From Micrococcaceae bacterium UBA4005 (GTDB lineage Bacteria > Actinomycetota > Actinomycetes > Actinomycetales > Micrococcaceae), in contig DGBL01000027.1 of assembly GCA_002384315.1 (NCBI GenBank), positions 20,456-28,545 on the forward strand: 8,090 nucleotides of DNA, read 5' to 3'. A program made the position numbers and the translations under genes. The notes beneath the pieces were generated by a model, which searched no databases, had not been told where the DNA came from, and saw only the letters and a program-made list of their open reading frames with translations. Positions 1 to 5,396 of this stretch are shown here, one piece after another; positions within the stretch are counted from its first letter, which is position 1, and each line of letters opens with the position of its first letter.

Positions 1-49
1 GGGGGGAGGTAACTGGGTGTCGGTTCCCTGCCTCCAGCGCATCTGCACT

Positions 50-61
50 TAGTATCGAAAG
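50..61 (+). promoter_or_regulatory. Candidate -10 element for a leaderless kinase transcript
   Basis: The hexamer TAGTAT at 50-55 fits the actinobacterial -10 consensus TANNNT. It is followed by exactly 6 nt (56-61), so the expected transcription start is the G of the GTG start codon at 62. The usual Shine-Dalgarno distance before that GTG carries only a weak GAAAG. A leaderless mRNA therefore explains the start better than a leadered one. No good -35 is visible, which is common for such promoters. Confidence 0.5.
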
Positions 62-2152
62 GTGCAGGAGCGGCCGGGAGACCAACTGATCGGCGCCGTT
101 GTCGGCGGACGCTACGATATTCAGTCGCGCATTGCGCGCGGAGGGATGTCCACTGTTTACCTCGCCCTCGACCAGCGGCTGGACCGTAGGGTCGCGCTAA
201 AGGTGCTTTATCCCCATCTGGCCGAGGACCCCACCTTCCTGCACCGCTTTGAGCAGGAAGCAAAATCCGCGGCGCGGCTCGCCCACCCCCATGTTGTCGG
301 CGTGCTCGATCAGGGCATCGACTCGACCGGCGGAAGCCCGCTGGCCTATCTCGCTATGGAATATGTTCCTGGAACGACCCTGCGTGGACGGTTGGAGGAA
401 CGAGGCCGCTTTACCCCGAGACAAGCGTTGGCCCTGATGGACCCGGTGATCGAAGGTCTGGCTGCCGCCCACGAAGCGGGGCTCGTGCACCGGGATGTCA
501 AACCCGAAAACGTCTTGCTCTCCACGAACGGGCAGATCAAGATTGCTGACTTCGGGCTCTCCCGCGCTGCCTCCGCGAGCACCCGAACCGCAACACTGGT
601 GGGCACGGTGGCATACCTCTCCCCCGAGTTGGTCTCCGGCGAAGCCGCCCATGCGCAGAGTGACATCTACTCGGCCGGGATCATGCTCTATGAATTGCTC
701 ACCGGCCGCCAGCCGTTCACTGCGCAGACGCCCATTCAGGTCGCGTTCCAGCATGTCCATTCCAGCGTCCCGGCTCCGTCCACGCTTCTGCCCGGACTTC
801 CCGTCGATATTGACGAACTCGTCCAGTGGTGCACCGCCTCGGACCCTGAAGACCGCCCCGTGGACGGCACGGCCCTGTTGGGTGAACTCCGGCATATCCG
901 CACGACCCTCACCGACGCGGAACTCGATTATTCCCCCGACGACGACGGCGTCCGGGCAGGCGCCGCGCCGGTTTCCGTCGGCGGTGTGACAGAACCGCCG
1001 GCGGCCGGCAGTGCGGCCGCCAGCTACTCGACAGAACGCGTCAGCAGCTCCGAATATCCAACCACTATGATCTCCACCGCTGCCGGGCACACCCAGGTCA
1101 TCGGGACGAGGCCGGGCTACGAGCCGCAGGATTCTGCGGGCCACGCCCTGCCGACGCCACCAGCGGCCCCCGGGGCGCCGCCCCAGCCCAGTGCCCGCAA
1201 GCAGCGCAAGGCACGGGCACGGGACGCCCAGCGACCGCAGAAAACCTTATACGGGAAAAATGCCCGGCGCCGTCGCGCGCTATGGCTCGTTCTGCTCCTG
1301 GCGCTGGCAGCCCTGGCCGCGGCCGCCGGCTGGTTCTTCGGCAGCGGGCCCGGCGGGTTGGTGGCTGTTCCCGATGTCGCCAACCGCCCGGTGTCCGAGG
1401 CGCAGCAGATATTTTCGGCCACCGGGCTGACCTCCACTGCCACCACGGAAGTCTTCGATGACACTGTGGGCAACGGGATGGTCATCGGCACCGATCCTGG
1501 GCCGGACACCGAGGTGCGGCGCTTCGAAGAGGTAGTCCTGCTTGTTTCCAAAGGTCCCGAACTGTTCACTGTGCCGGGGGTCGTCGGAGAATCGCTGAAG
1601 AGCGCCTCGGCAGCCCTCCAGCGAGCTGAACTGGAAACCGGCACGGTAGGCAAGGAGTTCAGTGACACGGTGGAGGCCGGACTGGTAATCCGGCAGAATC
1701 CCGCCCCGGGCGTCCAGGCCCGCTCCGGCACCCGTGTTGAACTGGCGGTCTCACGCGGGCCCGAACCGATTACCGTGCCAGAAGTTATTGGCGCGCCACG
1801 GGAGAAAGCAGTTCAGGCTATCGAGGCAGCGGGTTTGACGGCGAAGATCCTGCCGGAGGGCATCCACAGCCCGAATATTCCCGAGGGCGCCGTCGCCGGG
1901 CAGTCGCCGACCTCCGGAACACTGAACCGAGGCGGGACCGTGACGGTGACCCTGTCGGTGGGCCCGCGCATAGTGGAAGTCCCCAATGTCTTTTCCAAAC
2001 CGGAAGCGGACGCCGTTAAGGCCCTCGAAGCCGCCGGCTTCGCCGTCGTCGTCGATTACACGTTTGGTTCCTCAGTGCTCGGACTTGTCGCTGGCCAAGA
2101 CCTGACCGGAAAACACCCCGAGGGATCGACCGTCACGCTCACCGTCACCTGA
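62..2152 (+). CDS. pknL: Transmembrane Ser/Thr protein kinase with four C-terminal PASTA repeats (PknL/PknB type)
   Basis: This is a eukaryotic-like Ser/Thr kinase of 696 residues that should sense the cell wall outside and phosphorylate proteins inside. The kinase domain spans about residues 17-277. It has a glycine loop IARGGMSTVYLA (24-35), the ATP lysine in VALK (K47), the catalytic loop HRDVKPEN (143-150, D145) and DFG (163-165). The activation loop is threonine-rich, and SPE (187-189) replaces the usual APE. A linker rich in Ala, Pro and Ser (about 285-400) ends in a basic RRRR cluster, followed by one membrane helix (about 405-426). Four PASTA units fill the remainder. The start is GTG at 62, with a -10 element 6 nt upstream. 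The symbol pknL rests on the convergent aroG next door, as in M. tuberculosis. The M. tuberculosis PknL is shorter and, as I recall, lacks PASTA repeats, so by domain content alone pknB would also fit. Confidence 0.93.
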   Translation: MQERPGDQLIGAVVGGRYDIQSRIARGGMSTVYLALDQRLDRRVALKVLYPHLAEDPTFLHRFEQEAKSAARLAHPHVVGVLDQGIDSTGGSPLAYLAMEYVPGTTLRGRLEERGRFTPRQALALMDPVIEGLAAAHEAGLVHRDVKPENVLLSTNGQIKIADFGLSRAASASTRTATLVGTVAYLSPELVSGEAAHAQSDIYSAGIMLYELLTGRQPFTAQTPIQVAFQHVHSSVPAPSTLLPGLPVDIDELVQWCTASDPEDRPVDGTALLGELRHIRTTLTDAELDYSPDDDGVRAGAAPVSVGGVTEPPAAGSAAASYSTERVSSSEYPTTMISTAAGHTQVIGTRPGYEPQDSAGHALPTPPAAPGAPPQPSARKQRKARARDAQRPQKTLYGKNARRRRALWLVLLLALAALAAAAGWFFGSGPGGLVAVPDVANRPVSEAQQIFSATGLTSTATTEVFDDTVGNGMVIGTDPGPDTEVRRFEEVVLLVSKGPELFTVPGVVGESLKSASAALQRAELETGTVGKEFSDTVEAGLVIRQNPAPGVQARSGTRVELAVSRGPEPITVPEVIGAPREKAVQAIEAAGLTAKILPEGIHSPNIPEGAVAGQSPTSGTLNRGGTVTVTLSVGPRIVEVPNVFSKPEADAVKALEAAGFAVVVDYTFGSSVLGLVAGQDLTGKHPEGSTVTLTVT
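1352..2149 (+). repeat. Four tandem PASTA domains of the kinase
   Basis: The extracellular part of the kinase consists of four diverged units of about 65 residues: about 431-498, 500-566, 568-634 and 636-696. Each opens with a V-P-x-V/F core (VAVPDV, FTVPGV, ITVPEV, VEVPNV). Each then has a helix with an AxxALxxAGL-like pattern and closes with G-x-x-V-x-L-x-V-S. PASTA domains bind peptidoglycan fragments or lipid II in the PknB/PrkC family. The last unit ends flush with the protein C-terminus (VTLTVT). Unit 4 is the most diverged, with GQDLTGKHPEGS where the other units have Q/D-P-x-P/S-G. Confidence 0.9.
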
Positions 2153-2154
2153 CC

Positions 2155-2179
2155 GACTGCAGCAACGCTGCCGCCAGTC
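2155..2179. terminator. Candidate bidirectional terminator hairpin between convergent genes
   Basis: In the 43-bp gap between the kinase stop and the aroG stop, GACTG (2155-2159) pairs with CAGTC (2175-2179). Inside it, CAGC (2160-2163) pairs with GCTG (2167-2170) around an AAC loop, leaving a CCGC bulge (2171-2174). It has no T-run on either side, so if it terminates transcription it is not a classical intrinsic terminator. U-tract-poor hairpins are common at actinobacterial gene ends. Confidence 0.35.
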
Positions 2180-2195
2180 AGGGCCGCCGCGCGCG

Positions 2196-3578
2196 TCAGG
2201 TCGCGGAGAGCTCTCCGGCCACGAGGAACGCCATTTCCAGGGACTGCATGTGGTTCAGACGCGGGTCGCAGACCGATTCGTATCGTTCCAGGAAGGACTC
2301 CTGGTCCACGGGGTCCGCACCGCCAAGGCATTCGGCGACGTCGTCGCCGGTCATTTCAACGTGCATCCCACCCGGGAAGGATCCAATCGCCTTGTGAACC
2401 TCGAAGAAGCCCTTGACCTCGTCCATCACGTCGTCAAAGTTACGGGTCTTGTAGCCGTTGGGAGAGGTGACCGTATTACCGTGCATCGGGTCAGTAACCC
2501 AGAGCACCTTTGCCCCTGAAGCTTCCACCTTTTCCACAAGGGCTGGAAGCTTCTCGCGGATATTTCCGGCTCCCATCCGAGTGATGAAGGTCAGCCGTCC
2601 AGGTTCGCGCTCGGGGTCGAGCTTATCGATCAGCGCCAGCGCGTCGTCACCCGTGGTGGACGGGCCGAGCTTGACGCCGATCGGATTACGCACCCGCGAA
2701 AGGAAATCGACGTGGGCTCCGTCGATATCCCGGGTCCGCTCGCCGATCCAGAGGAAATGCGCGGAGGTATCGTAGGGCAGGTTGGTTCGGGAATCGGTGC
2801 GGGTCAGCGCACGCTCATAGTCCAGCAGCAGGGCTTCGTGGCTTGCGAAGAACTCGACCCGCTTGAGCGCCTCGAAATCGGCGCCGCACGCGTCCATGAA
2901 GCGCACCGCACGGTCGATCTCGCGGGCCAGCGACTCGTAGCGGGAGTGTGCCGGATTCGCGGTGAAGCCTTTGTTCCAGTGGTGAACGAGCCTCAGATCA
3001 GCGAATCCGCCCTGAGTGAACGCCCGAATGAGGTTCAGCGTTGACGCCGACGTGTGGTACGCCCGGACCATGCGGGCCGCGTCGTGGCCGCGGTTTTCGG
3101 GCGTGAACTCGTAGCCGTTGACCATGTCACCGCGGTAGGCCGGCAGGGTCACCCCGTCCCTGGTCTCGTCGTTCGAGGACCGCGGCTTGGCGAACTGGCC
3201 CGCCATCCGGCCCATCTTGATAACCGGTAGTGAGGCACCGTATGTGAGGACGACGGCCATTTGCAGAATGGTTTTGACTCGGGCGCTGATCTTGTCTGCG
3301 GTGGCGCCGTCGAAAGTCTCTGCGCAGTCCCCACCCTGCAGCAGAAACGCCTTGCCCTGCGCTGCAGCCGCAAGACGGTCGCGCAAAATATCCACTTCAC
3401 CGGCGAAGACCAGTGGCGGCAAGGTCGCGAGTTCGCGTGTTGACGCCGCATAAACGTCCGCGTTCTGCCACGAGGGCTGCTGCGAAATGGGCAGCGCCCG
3501 CCAGGCATCGAGCCCACCATCGGGGCCCTTGGGCGCGGACGGAAGGGACAGCGGATCGGCGGAAGTTAGCTCAGTCAC
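2196..3578 (-). CDS. aroG: Class II 3-deoxy-D-arabino-heptulosonate-7-phosphate (DAHP) synthase
   Basis: This enzyme condenses phosphoenolpyruvate and erythrose 4-phosphate to DAHP, the first committed step of the shikimate pathway, in the cytosol. The protein has 460 residues; the M. tuberculosis AroG has 462. The metal ligands of the family are all visible: C85 (GGDCAETF), H366 (DPMHGNT), E408 (HVEMTG) and D438 (CDPRLN). Substrate-binding residues are also present: R124 and K131 (GRMAGQFAKPRS), E280 and R281 (WIGERTR), K303 (GVKLGP) and R334 (TRMGAGN). The start is GTG at 3578. The nearby upstream ATG (3582) hits a stop after three codons. A TAGGCT -10 element lies 6 nt upstream, suggesting a leaderless mRNA. 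The M. tuberculosis enzyme is feedback-inhibited by aromatic amino acids and works with a separate chorismate mutase; whether this one does is inference. Confidence 0.97.
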   Translation of the reverse strand: MTELTSADPLSLPSAPKGPDGGLDAWRALPISQQPSWQNADVYAASTRELATLPPLVFAGEVDILRDRLAAAAQGKAFLLQGGDCAETFDGATADKISARVKTILQMAVVLTYGASLPVIKMGRMAGQFAKPRSSNDETRDGVTLPAYRGDMVNGYEFTPENRGHDAARMVRAYHTSASTLNLIRAFTQGGFADLRLVHHWNKGFTANPAHSRYESLAREIDRAVRFMDACGADFEALKRVEFFASHEALLLDYERALTRTDSRTNLPYDTSAHFLWIGERTRDIDGAHVDFLSRVRNPIGVKLGPSTTGDDALALIDKLDPEREPGRLTFITRMGAGNIREKLPALVEKVEASGAKVLWVTDPMHGNTVTSPNGYKTRNFDDVMDEVKGFFEVHKAIGSFPGGMHVEMTGDDVAECLGGADPVDQESFLERYESVCDPRLNHMQSLEMAFLVAGELSAT

Positions 3579-3597
3579 CCATTAAGCCTAATGGGTG
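3576..3597. promoter_or_regulatory. Perfect 9-bp inverted repeat over the aroG start and -10 element
   Basis: CACCCATTA (3576-3584) and TAATGGGTG (3589-3597) are perfect reverse complements separated by AGCC. On the minus strand the repeat contains the candidate -10 TAGGCT (3590-3585), a 6-nt spacer and the GTG start codon of aroG (3578-3576). A protein bound here would block RNA polymerase. If transcription instead begins further upstream, the RNA hairpin would bury the start codon. Either way it is placed to control aroG. No regulator can be named from the sequence. Confidence 0.5.
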
Positions 3598-3622
3598 TTT
3601 AGCGCCGCCGCGGACACAGCAG

Positions 3623-3641
3623 CCCGCCGGCGGTGGGCGGG
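3623..3641 (-). terminator. Weak candidate hairpin downstream of the acyltransferase gene
   Basis: In the 100-bp gap between the acyltransferase stop and the aroG start, CCCGCC (3623-3628) pairs with GGCGGG (3636-3641) around a 7-nt loop. There is no T-run on the minus strand after it, and alternative pairings of the GC-rich surroundings compete, for example CCGCCG at 3605-3610 with CGGCGG at 3628-3633. Read-through from the acyltransferase gene into aroG therefore remains possible. Confidence 0.2.
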
Positions 3642-3678
3642 TGCCGCTACCGGGGCCCCACGCGTGCTGTTCTGCCCG

Positions 3679-4563
3679 CTATTTGCGGTTATGCAGCTTG
3701 CGCGGGCGCCGTGGTTTTGGCGCTCCCGTGGGGGTAGACCGGCCCTGCTCCTCCGGAGTACGGGATCCGATCTGTGTGACTTCACCGGGTGCAGGAGTAG
3801 GTATGGATCCGGCAGGCGGAAGCCGCACCGCGGCCCGCCGGGAGTCGGCGTCGGGGTCGACCGGCTTCTTGCTGGCAGCCTTGCTTGCTGCCAGCCGTTC
3901 CTTGACCCCGCTGGCGTAGGCGTCGACATATTCCTGGCCGGAGAGCCGCATCAGCTCATACATAATCTCGTCCGTGACCGACCGCTGCACAAACCGGTCA
4001 TCCGCAAGCCCGTCGTAGCGGGAGAAGTCCAACGGCTCCCCGATGATGATCCCGATCCGGCGGATATTCGGGATTTTCCGGCCAATGGGTTGGACCTTGT
4101 CGGTGCCGATCATCGCCACCGGGATGACGGGCACGCCGGTGGCCAGGACCAGCTTGGCTACCCCGGTCTTGCCGCGGTAGAGCCTGCCGTCGGGGCTGCG
4201 CGTACCTTCGGGGTAAATTCCCAGCAGTCCGCCTTCCGCCAGGATGCTCATGCCCGCACTCAACGACGAGGAGGACGCGGCCCCGCCGGAACGGTCCATC
4301 GGCAACTGGTTGGAGAGCTTAAAGAACTGGGCAGTAAGTCGGCCTTTGATGCCTTTGCCGGTGAAGTATTCGGATTTGGCCAGAAAGATCACCGGCCGCG
4401 GCACCATGACCGGCAGGAAGATCGAATCCGAGAAGGACAGGTGGTTACTGACGAGCACCGCTGGGCCGTCCGCCGGGATGTTATCGAGCCCCTTGACCCA
4501 CGGGCGGAAGAGAAGTTTCAGGATCGGGCCCACCACGATCCGCTTCATGACCCAATAGAACAC
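3679..4563 (-). CDS. plsC: 1-acyl-sn-glycerol-3-phosphate acyltransferase (PlsC/LPLAT family)
   Basis: This enzyme should transfer a fatty acyl group to lysophosphatidic acid to give phosphatidic acid, at the inner face of the membrane. The protein has 294 residues. The PlsC signature blocks appear in order: catalytic HX4D as H41 and D46 (NHLSFSD), block II MDRSGG (89-94), block III YPEGTRSPDG (117-126) and block IV VPVIPVAMIG (144-153). The N-terminal segment up to about residue 22 is hydrophobic and basic and probably associates with the membrane. From about 228 the protein has a long, apparently disordered tail rich in Pro, Ser, Arg and Lys, ending in RRPRKLHNRK. The GTG start at 4563 is supported by AGGAAGG (4578-4572) 8 nt upstream. 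M. tuberculosis Rv2182c is the likely counterpart by position. Substrate preference cannot be read from sequence, so other lysophospholipid acyltransferase roles are possible. Confidence 0.93.
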   Translation of the reverse strand: MFYWVMKRIVVGPILKLLFRPWVKGLDNIPADGPAVLVSNHLSFSDSIFLPVMVPRPVIFLAKSEYFTGKGIKGRLTAQFFKLSNQLPMDRSGGAASSSSLSAGMSILAEGGLLGIYPEGTRSPDGRLYRGKTGVAKLVLATGVPVIPVAMIGTDKVQPIGRKIPNIRRIGIIIGEPLDFSRYDGLADDRFVQRSVTDEIMYELMRLSGQEYVDAYASGVKERLAASKAASKKPVDPDADSRRAAVRLPPAGSIPTPAPGEVTQIGSRTPEEQGRSTPTGAPKPRRPRKLHNRK

Positions 4564-4571
4564 ACTGCCAG

Positions 4572-4578
4572 CCTTCCT
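4572..4578 (-). promoter_or_regulatory. Ribosome binding site of the acyltransferase gene
   Basis: On the minus strand AGGAAGG lies 8 nt before the GTG at 4563. It decides for that GTG over the in-frame ATG five codons later (4548), which has no comparable site at the right distance. Confidence 0.65.
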
Positions 4579-4630
4579 GCATGGAACGCACGGCTCTGGA
4601 CGCTGTGCCCGGCCGACATTTTCTGTAGCG

Positions 4631-4641
4631 ACACTACTCTA
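4631..4641 (-). promoter_or_regulatory. Possible -10 elements for the acyltransferase gene
   Basis: Reading leftwards, TAGAGT (4641-4636) and TAGTGT (4636-4631) both fit TANNNT. Either would start transcription about 50-60 nt before the first ribosome binding site base. No matching -35 is visible. Such short matches arise often by chance. Confidence 0.2.
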
Positions 4642-4799
4642 GATCGGGGCTGCTCTCCCGCTAGTGCGACTCTCGGCAGCCACCTGGCAACCGTTACAGG
4701 CCCCGGGTACGGTGCGGTTCCGGTTGACGAACCCGTGACCGGTCGCGACGATGGAGCAGGAGCCATGATTAATTATGGTCGCAGAACGCCCGGATTCAT

Positions 4800-4843
4800 G
4801 GGGTGGAGGTGTGAATTGGTTTGAATTATCCAGTTTCCACCCC
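4800..4843. repeat. Perfect 8-bp inverted repeat with a 28-nt AT-rich centre
   Basis: GGGGTGGA (4800-4807) and TCCACCCC (4836-4843) are exact reverse complements. The 28 nt between them contain GAATT twice (4813-4817 and 4823-4827) and are AT-rich. It could be an operator or an RNA hairpin in the leader of the downstream membrane protein gene. In GC-rich DNA an 8-bp match at this distance can also be chance. Confidence 0.3.
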
Positions 4844-4896
4844 GCTGTTAGCGCAGCATTGTTAAAGATATTGGCCTCGCACCATCCAATCCGCAT

Positions 4897-5376
4897 ATGA
4901 CAGTAGGTACTAACGGTATGACTTCCCGCGGGCAGGAACCCGGTGAATCCATCGACGACGCCGTCTGGCAGGACCTCGTAGCGCGGTTCAACGACACACC
5001 GCTTCAGGCTGATACGGGCCCAGCCAATTCAGGCCCAGGAAACCCGACGGACCGCGACCGCGTGGATGCGATCTTTGCCGCTCAACCGTTATCAGGTGCC
5101 GGCCCCCGCGACTATCAGGAACCGGAAGATCCGCACGACGGCGACTTCGTACCCCCGGATCCTCCTGCGTTCGGTTCCGGAAATCCGATGCTCGTCATGG
5201 CATGGACCGGCGCTGCGGGCGCACCGTTGCTCTTGTTGCTCGTGGCGATGTTCTGGCGCAATGCTCCGGCTGCAGCGCTGCTGGGTATCGGAGCAGTCTT
5301 CCTGGCGTGCACCGCGTTCCTCATCTGGAGGCTGCCCCGCCATCGCGAGGGCAGCGACGACGGCGCCGTGGTCTAG
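4897..5376 (+). CDS. Small two-helix membrane protein of unknown function
   Basis: I do not recognise a named family. The protein has 159 residues from ATG 4897. The N-terminal 90 residues are hydrophilic, acidic and probably largely disordered, apart from a short helical-looking segment with AVWQDLVARF (22-31) and DRDRVDAIF (52-60). A FVPPDPP motif (84-90) sits just before the membrane. Two hydrophobic helices follow at about 98-119 and 124-145, joined by a very short turn (WRNAP), then a short charged tail. I recall similar actinobacterial proteins with an acidic N-terminus, an F-V-P-P-x-P-P motif and two C-terminal helices, all uncharacterised. Both ends are likely cytoplasmic. The start is uncertain: ATG 4897 has no ribosome binding site, whereas the in-frame ATG 4918 (residue 8) has a weak AGG 10 nt upstream. 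Codon bias is coding-like throughout. Confidence 0.8.
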   Translation: MTVGTNGMTSRGQEPGESIDDAVWQDLVARFNDTPLQADTGPANSGPGNPTDRDRVDAIFAAQPLSGAGPRDYQEPEDPHDGDFVPPDPPAFGSGNPMLVMAWTGAAGAPLLLLLVAMFWRNAPAAALLGIGAVFLACTAFLIWRLPRHREGSDDGAVV

Positions 5377-5396
5377 GGCGCTCAACTAGAGAGCCC
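5376..5396. terminator. Hairpin spanning the convergent stop codons
   Basis: GGGC (5376-5379) pairs with GCCC (5393-5396), and CTC (5381-5383) pairs with GAG (5389-5391), with one G/A mismatch between them and an AACTA loop. The glucokinase stop codon on the minus strand (5388-5386) lies in the loop, and the last base of the stop of the rightward gene begins the stem. It is a plausible shared terminator for two genes only 9 bp apart. It lacks a T-run on either side. Confidence 0.35.

Larger units (their letters stand above)
4564..4896. other. Divergent intergenic region, 333 bp, no gene recognised
   Basis: This region separates the acyltransferase (-) from the small membrane protein gene (+). 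Its left part is GC-rich with short palindromes such as GACCGGTC (4737-4744) and GTCGCGAC (4742-4749), and a lone -35-like TTGACG (4724-4729) without a partner -10. From about 4765 it becomes AT-richer than the rest of the window. That part holds an 8-bp inverted repeat (4800-4807 with 4836-4843) and an AT-rich stretch TAAAGATATT (4863-4872) that may be a -10 region for the rightward gene. Open frames crossing it lack coding-type third-position bias. Promoters for both flanking genes should lie here. Confidence 0.6.

Noticed and set aside
1..61. Start of a divergent leftward gene, such as the Rv2175c-type regulator expected next to pknL
   Set aside because: An open frame exists on the minus strand from about position 42 to the edge, but only some 14 codons are visible and they match nothing I know. 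It cannot be supported.
197..1144. Open frame of 315 codons on the - strand within the kinase gene
   Set aside because: It is antisense to the conserved kinase domain. Its translation is rich in Arg and Gly without recognisable motifs, as expected from a high-GC shadow frame.
4724..4729. TTGACG as a -35 promoter element
   Set aside because: No -10-like hexamer lies 15-19 nt downstream (the sequence there is GACGAT), so it does not make a promoter by itself.
4720..4749. Cluster of short palindromes and GGTTC-like bases suggesting a tRNA
   Set aside because: No cloverleaf can be drawn: the anticodon stem and acceptor stem are missing on both strands. The palindromes are short and typical of GC-rich DNA.
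3595..4824. Open frame of 409 codons on the + strand opposite the acyltransferase gene
   Set aside because: It runs antisense to a gene with all PlsC motifs, and its protein shows no fold-like pattern. Long antisense frames are expected opposite high-GC codons. The upstream part also crosses intergenic DNA without coding bias.
4639..4896. Open frame of 85 codons on the - strand in the intergenic region
   Set aside because: It has no ribosome binding site, an odd composition with many Asn and Cys, and covers the expected promoters. Nothing supports translation.
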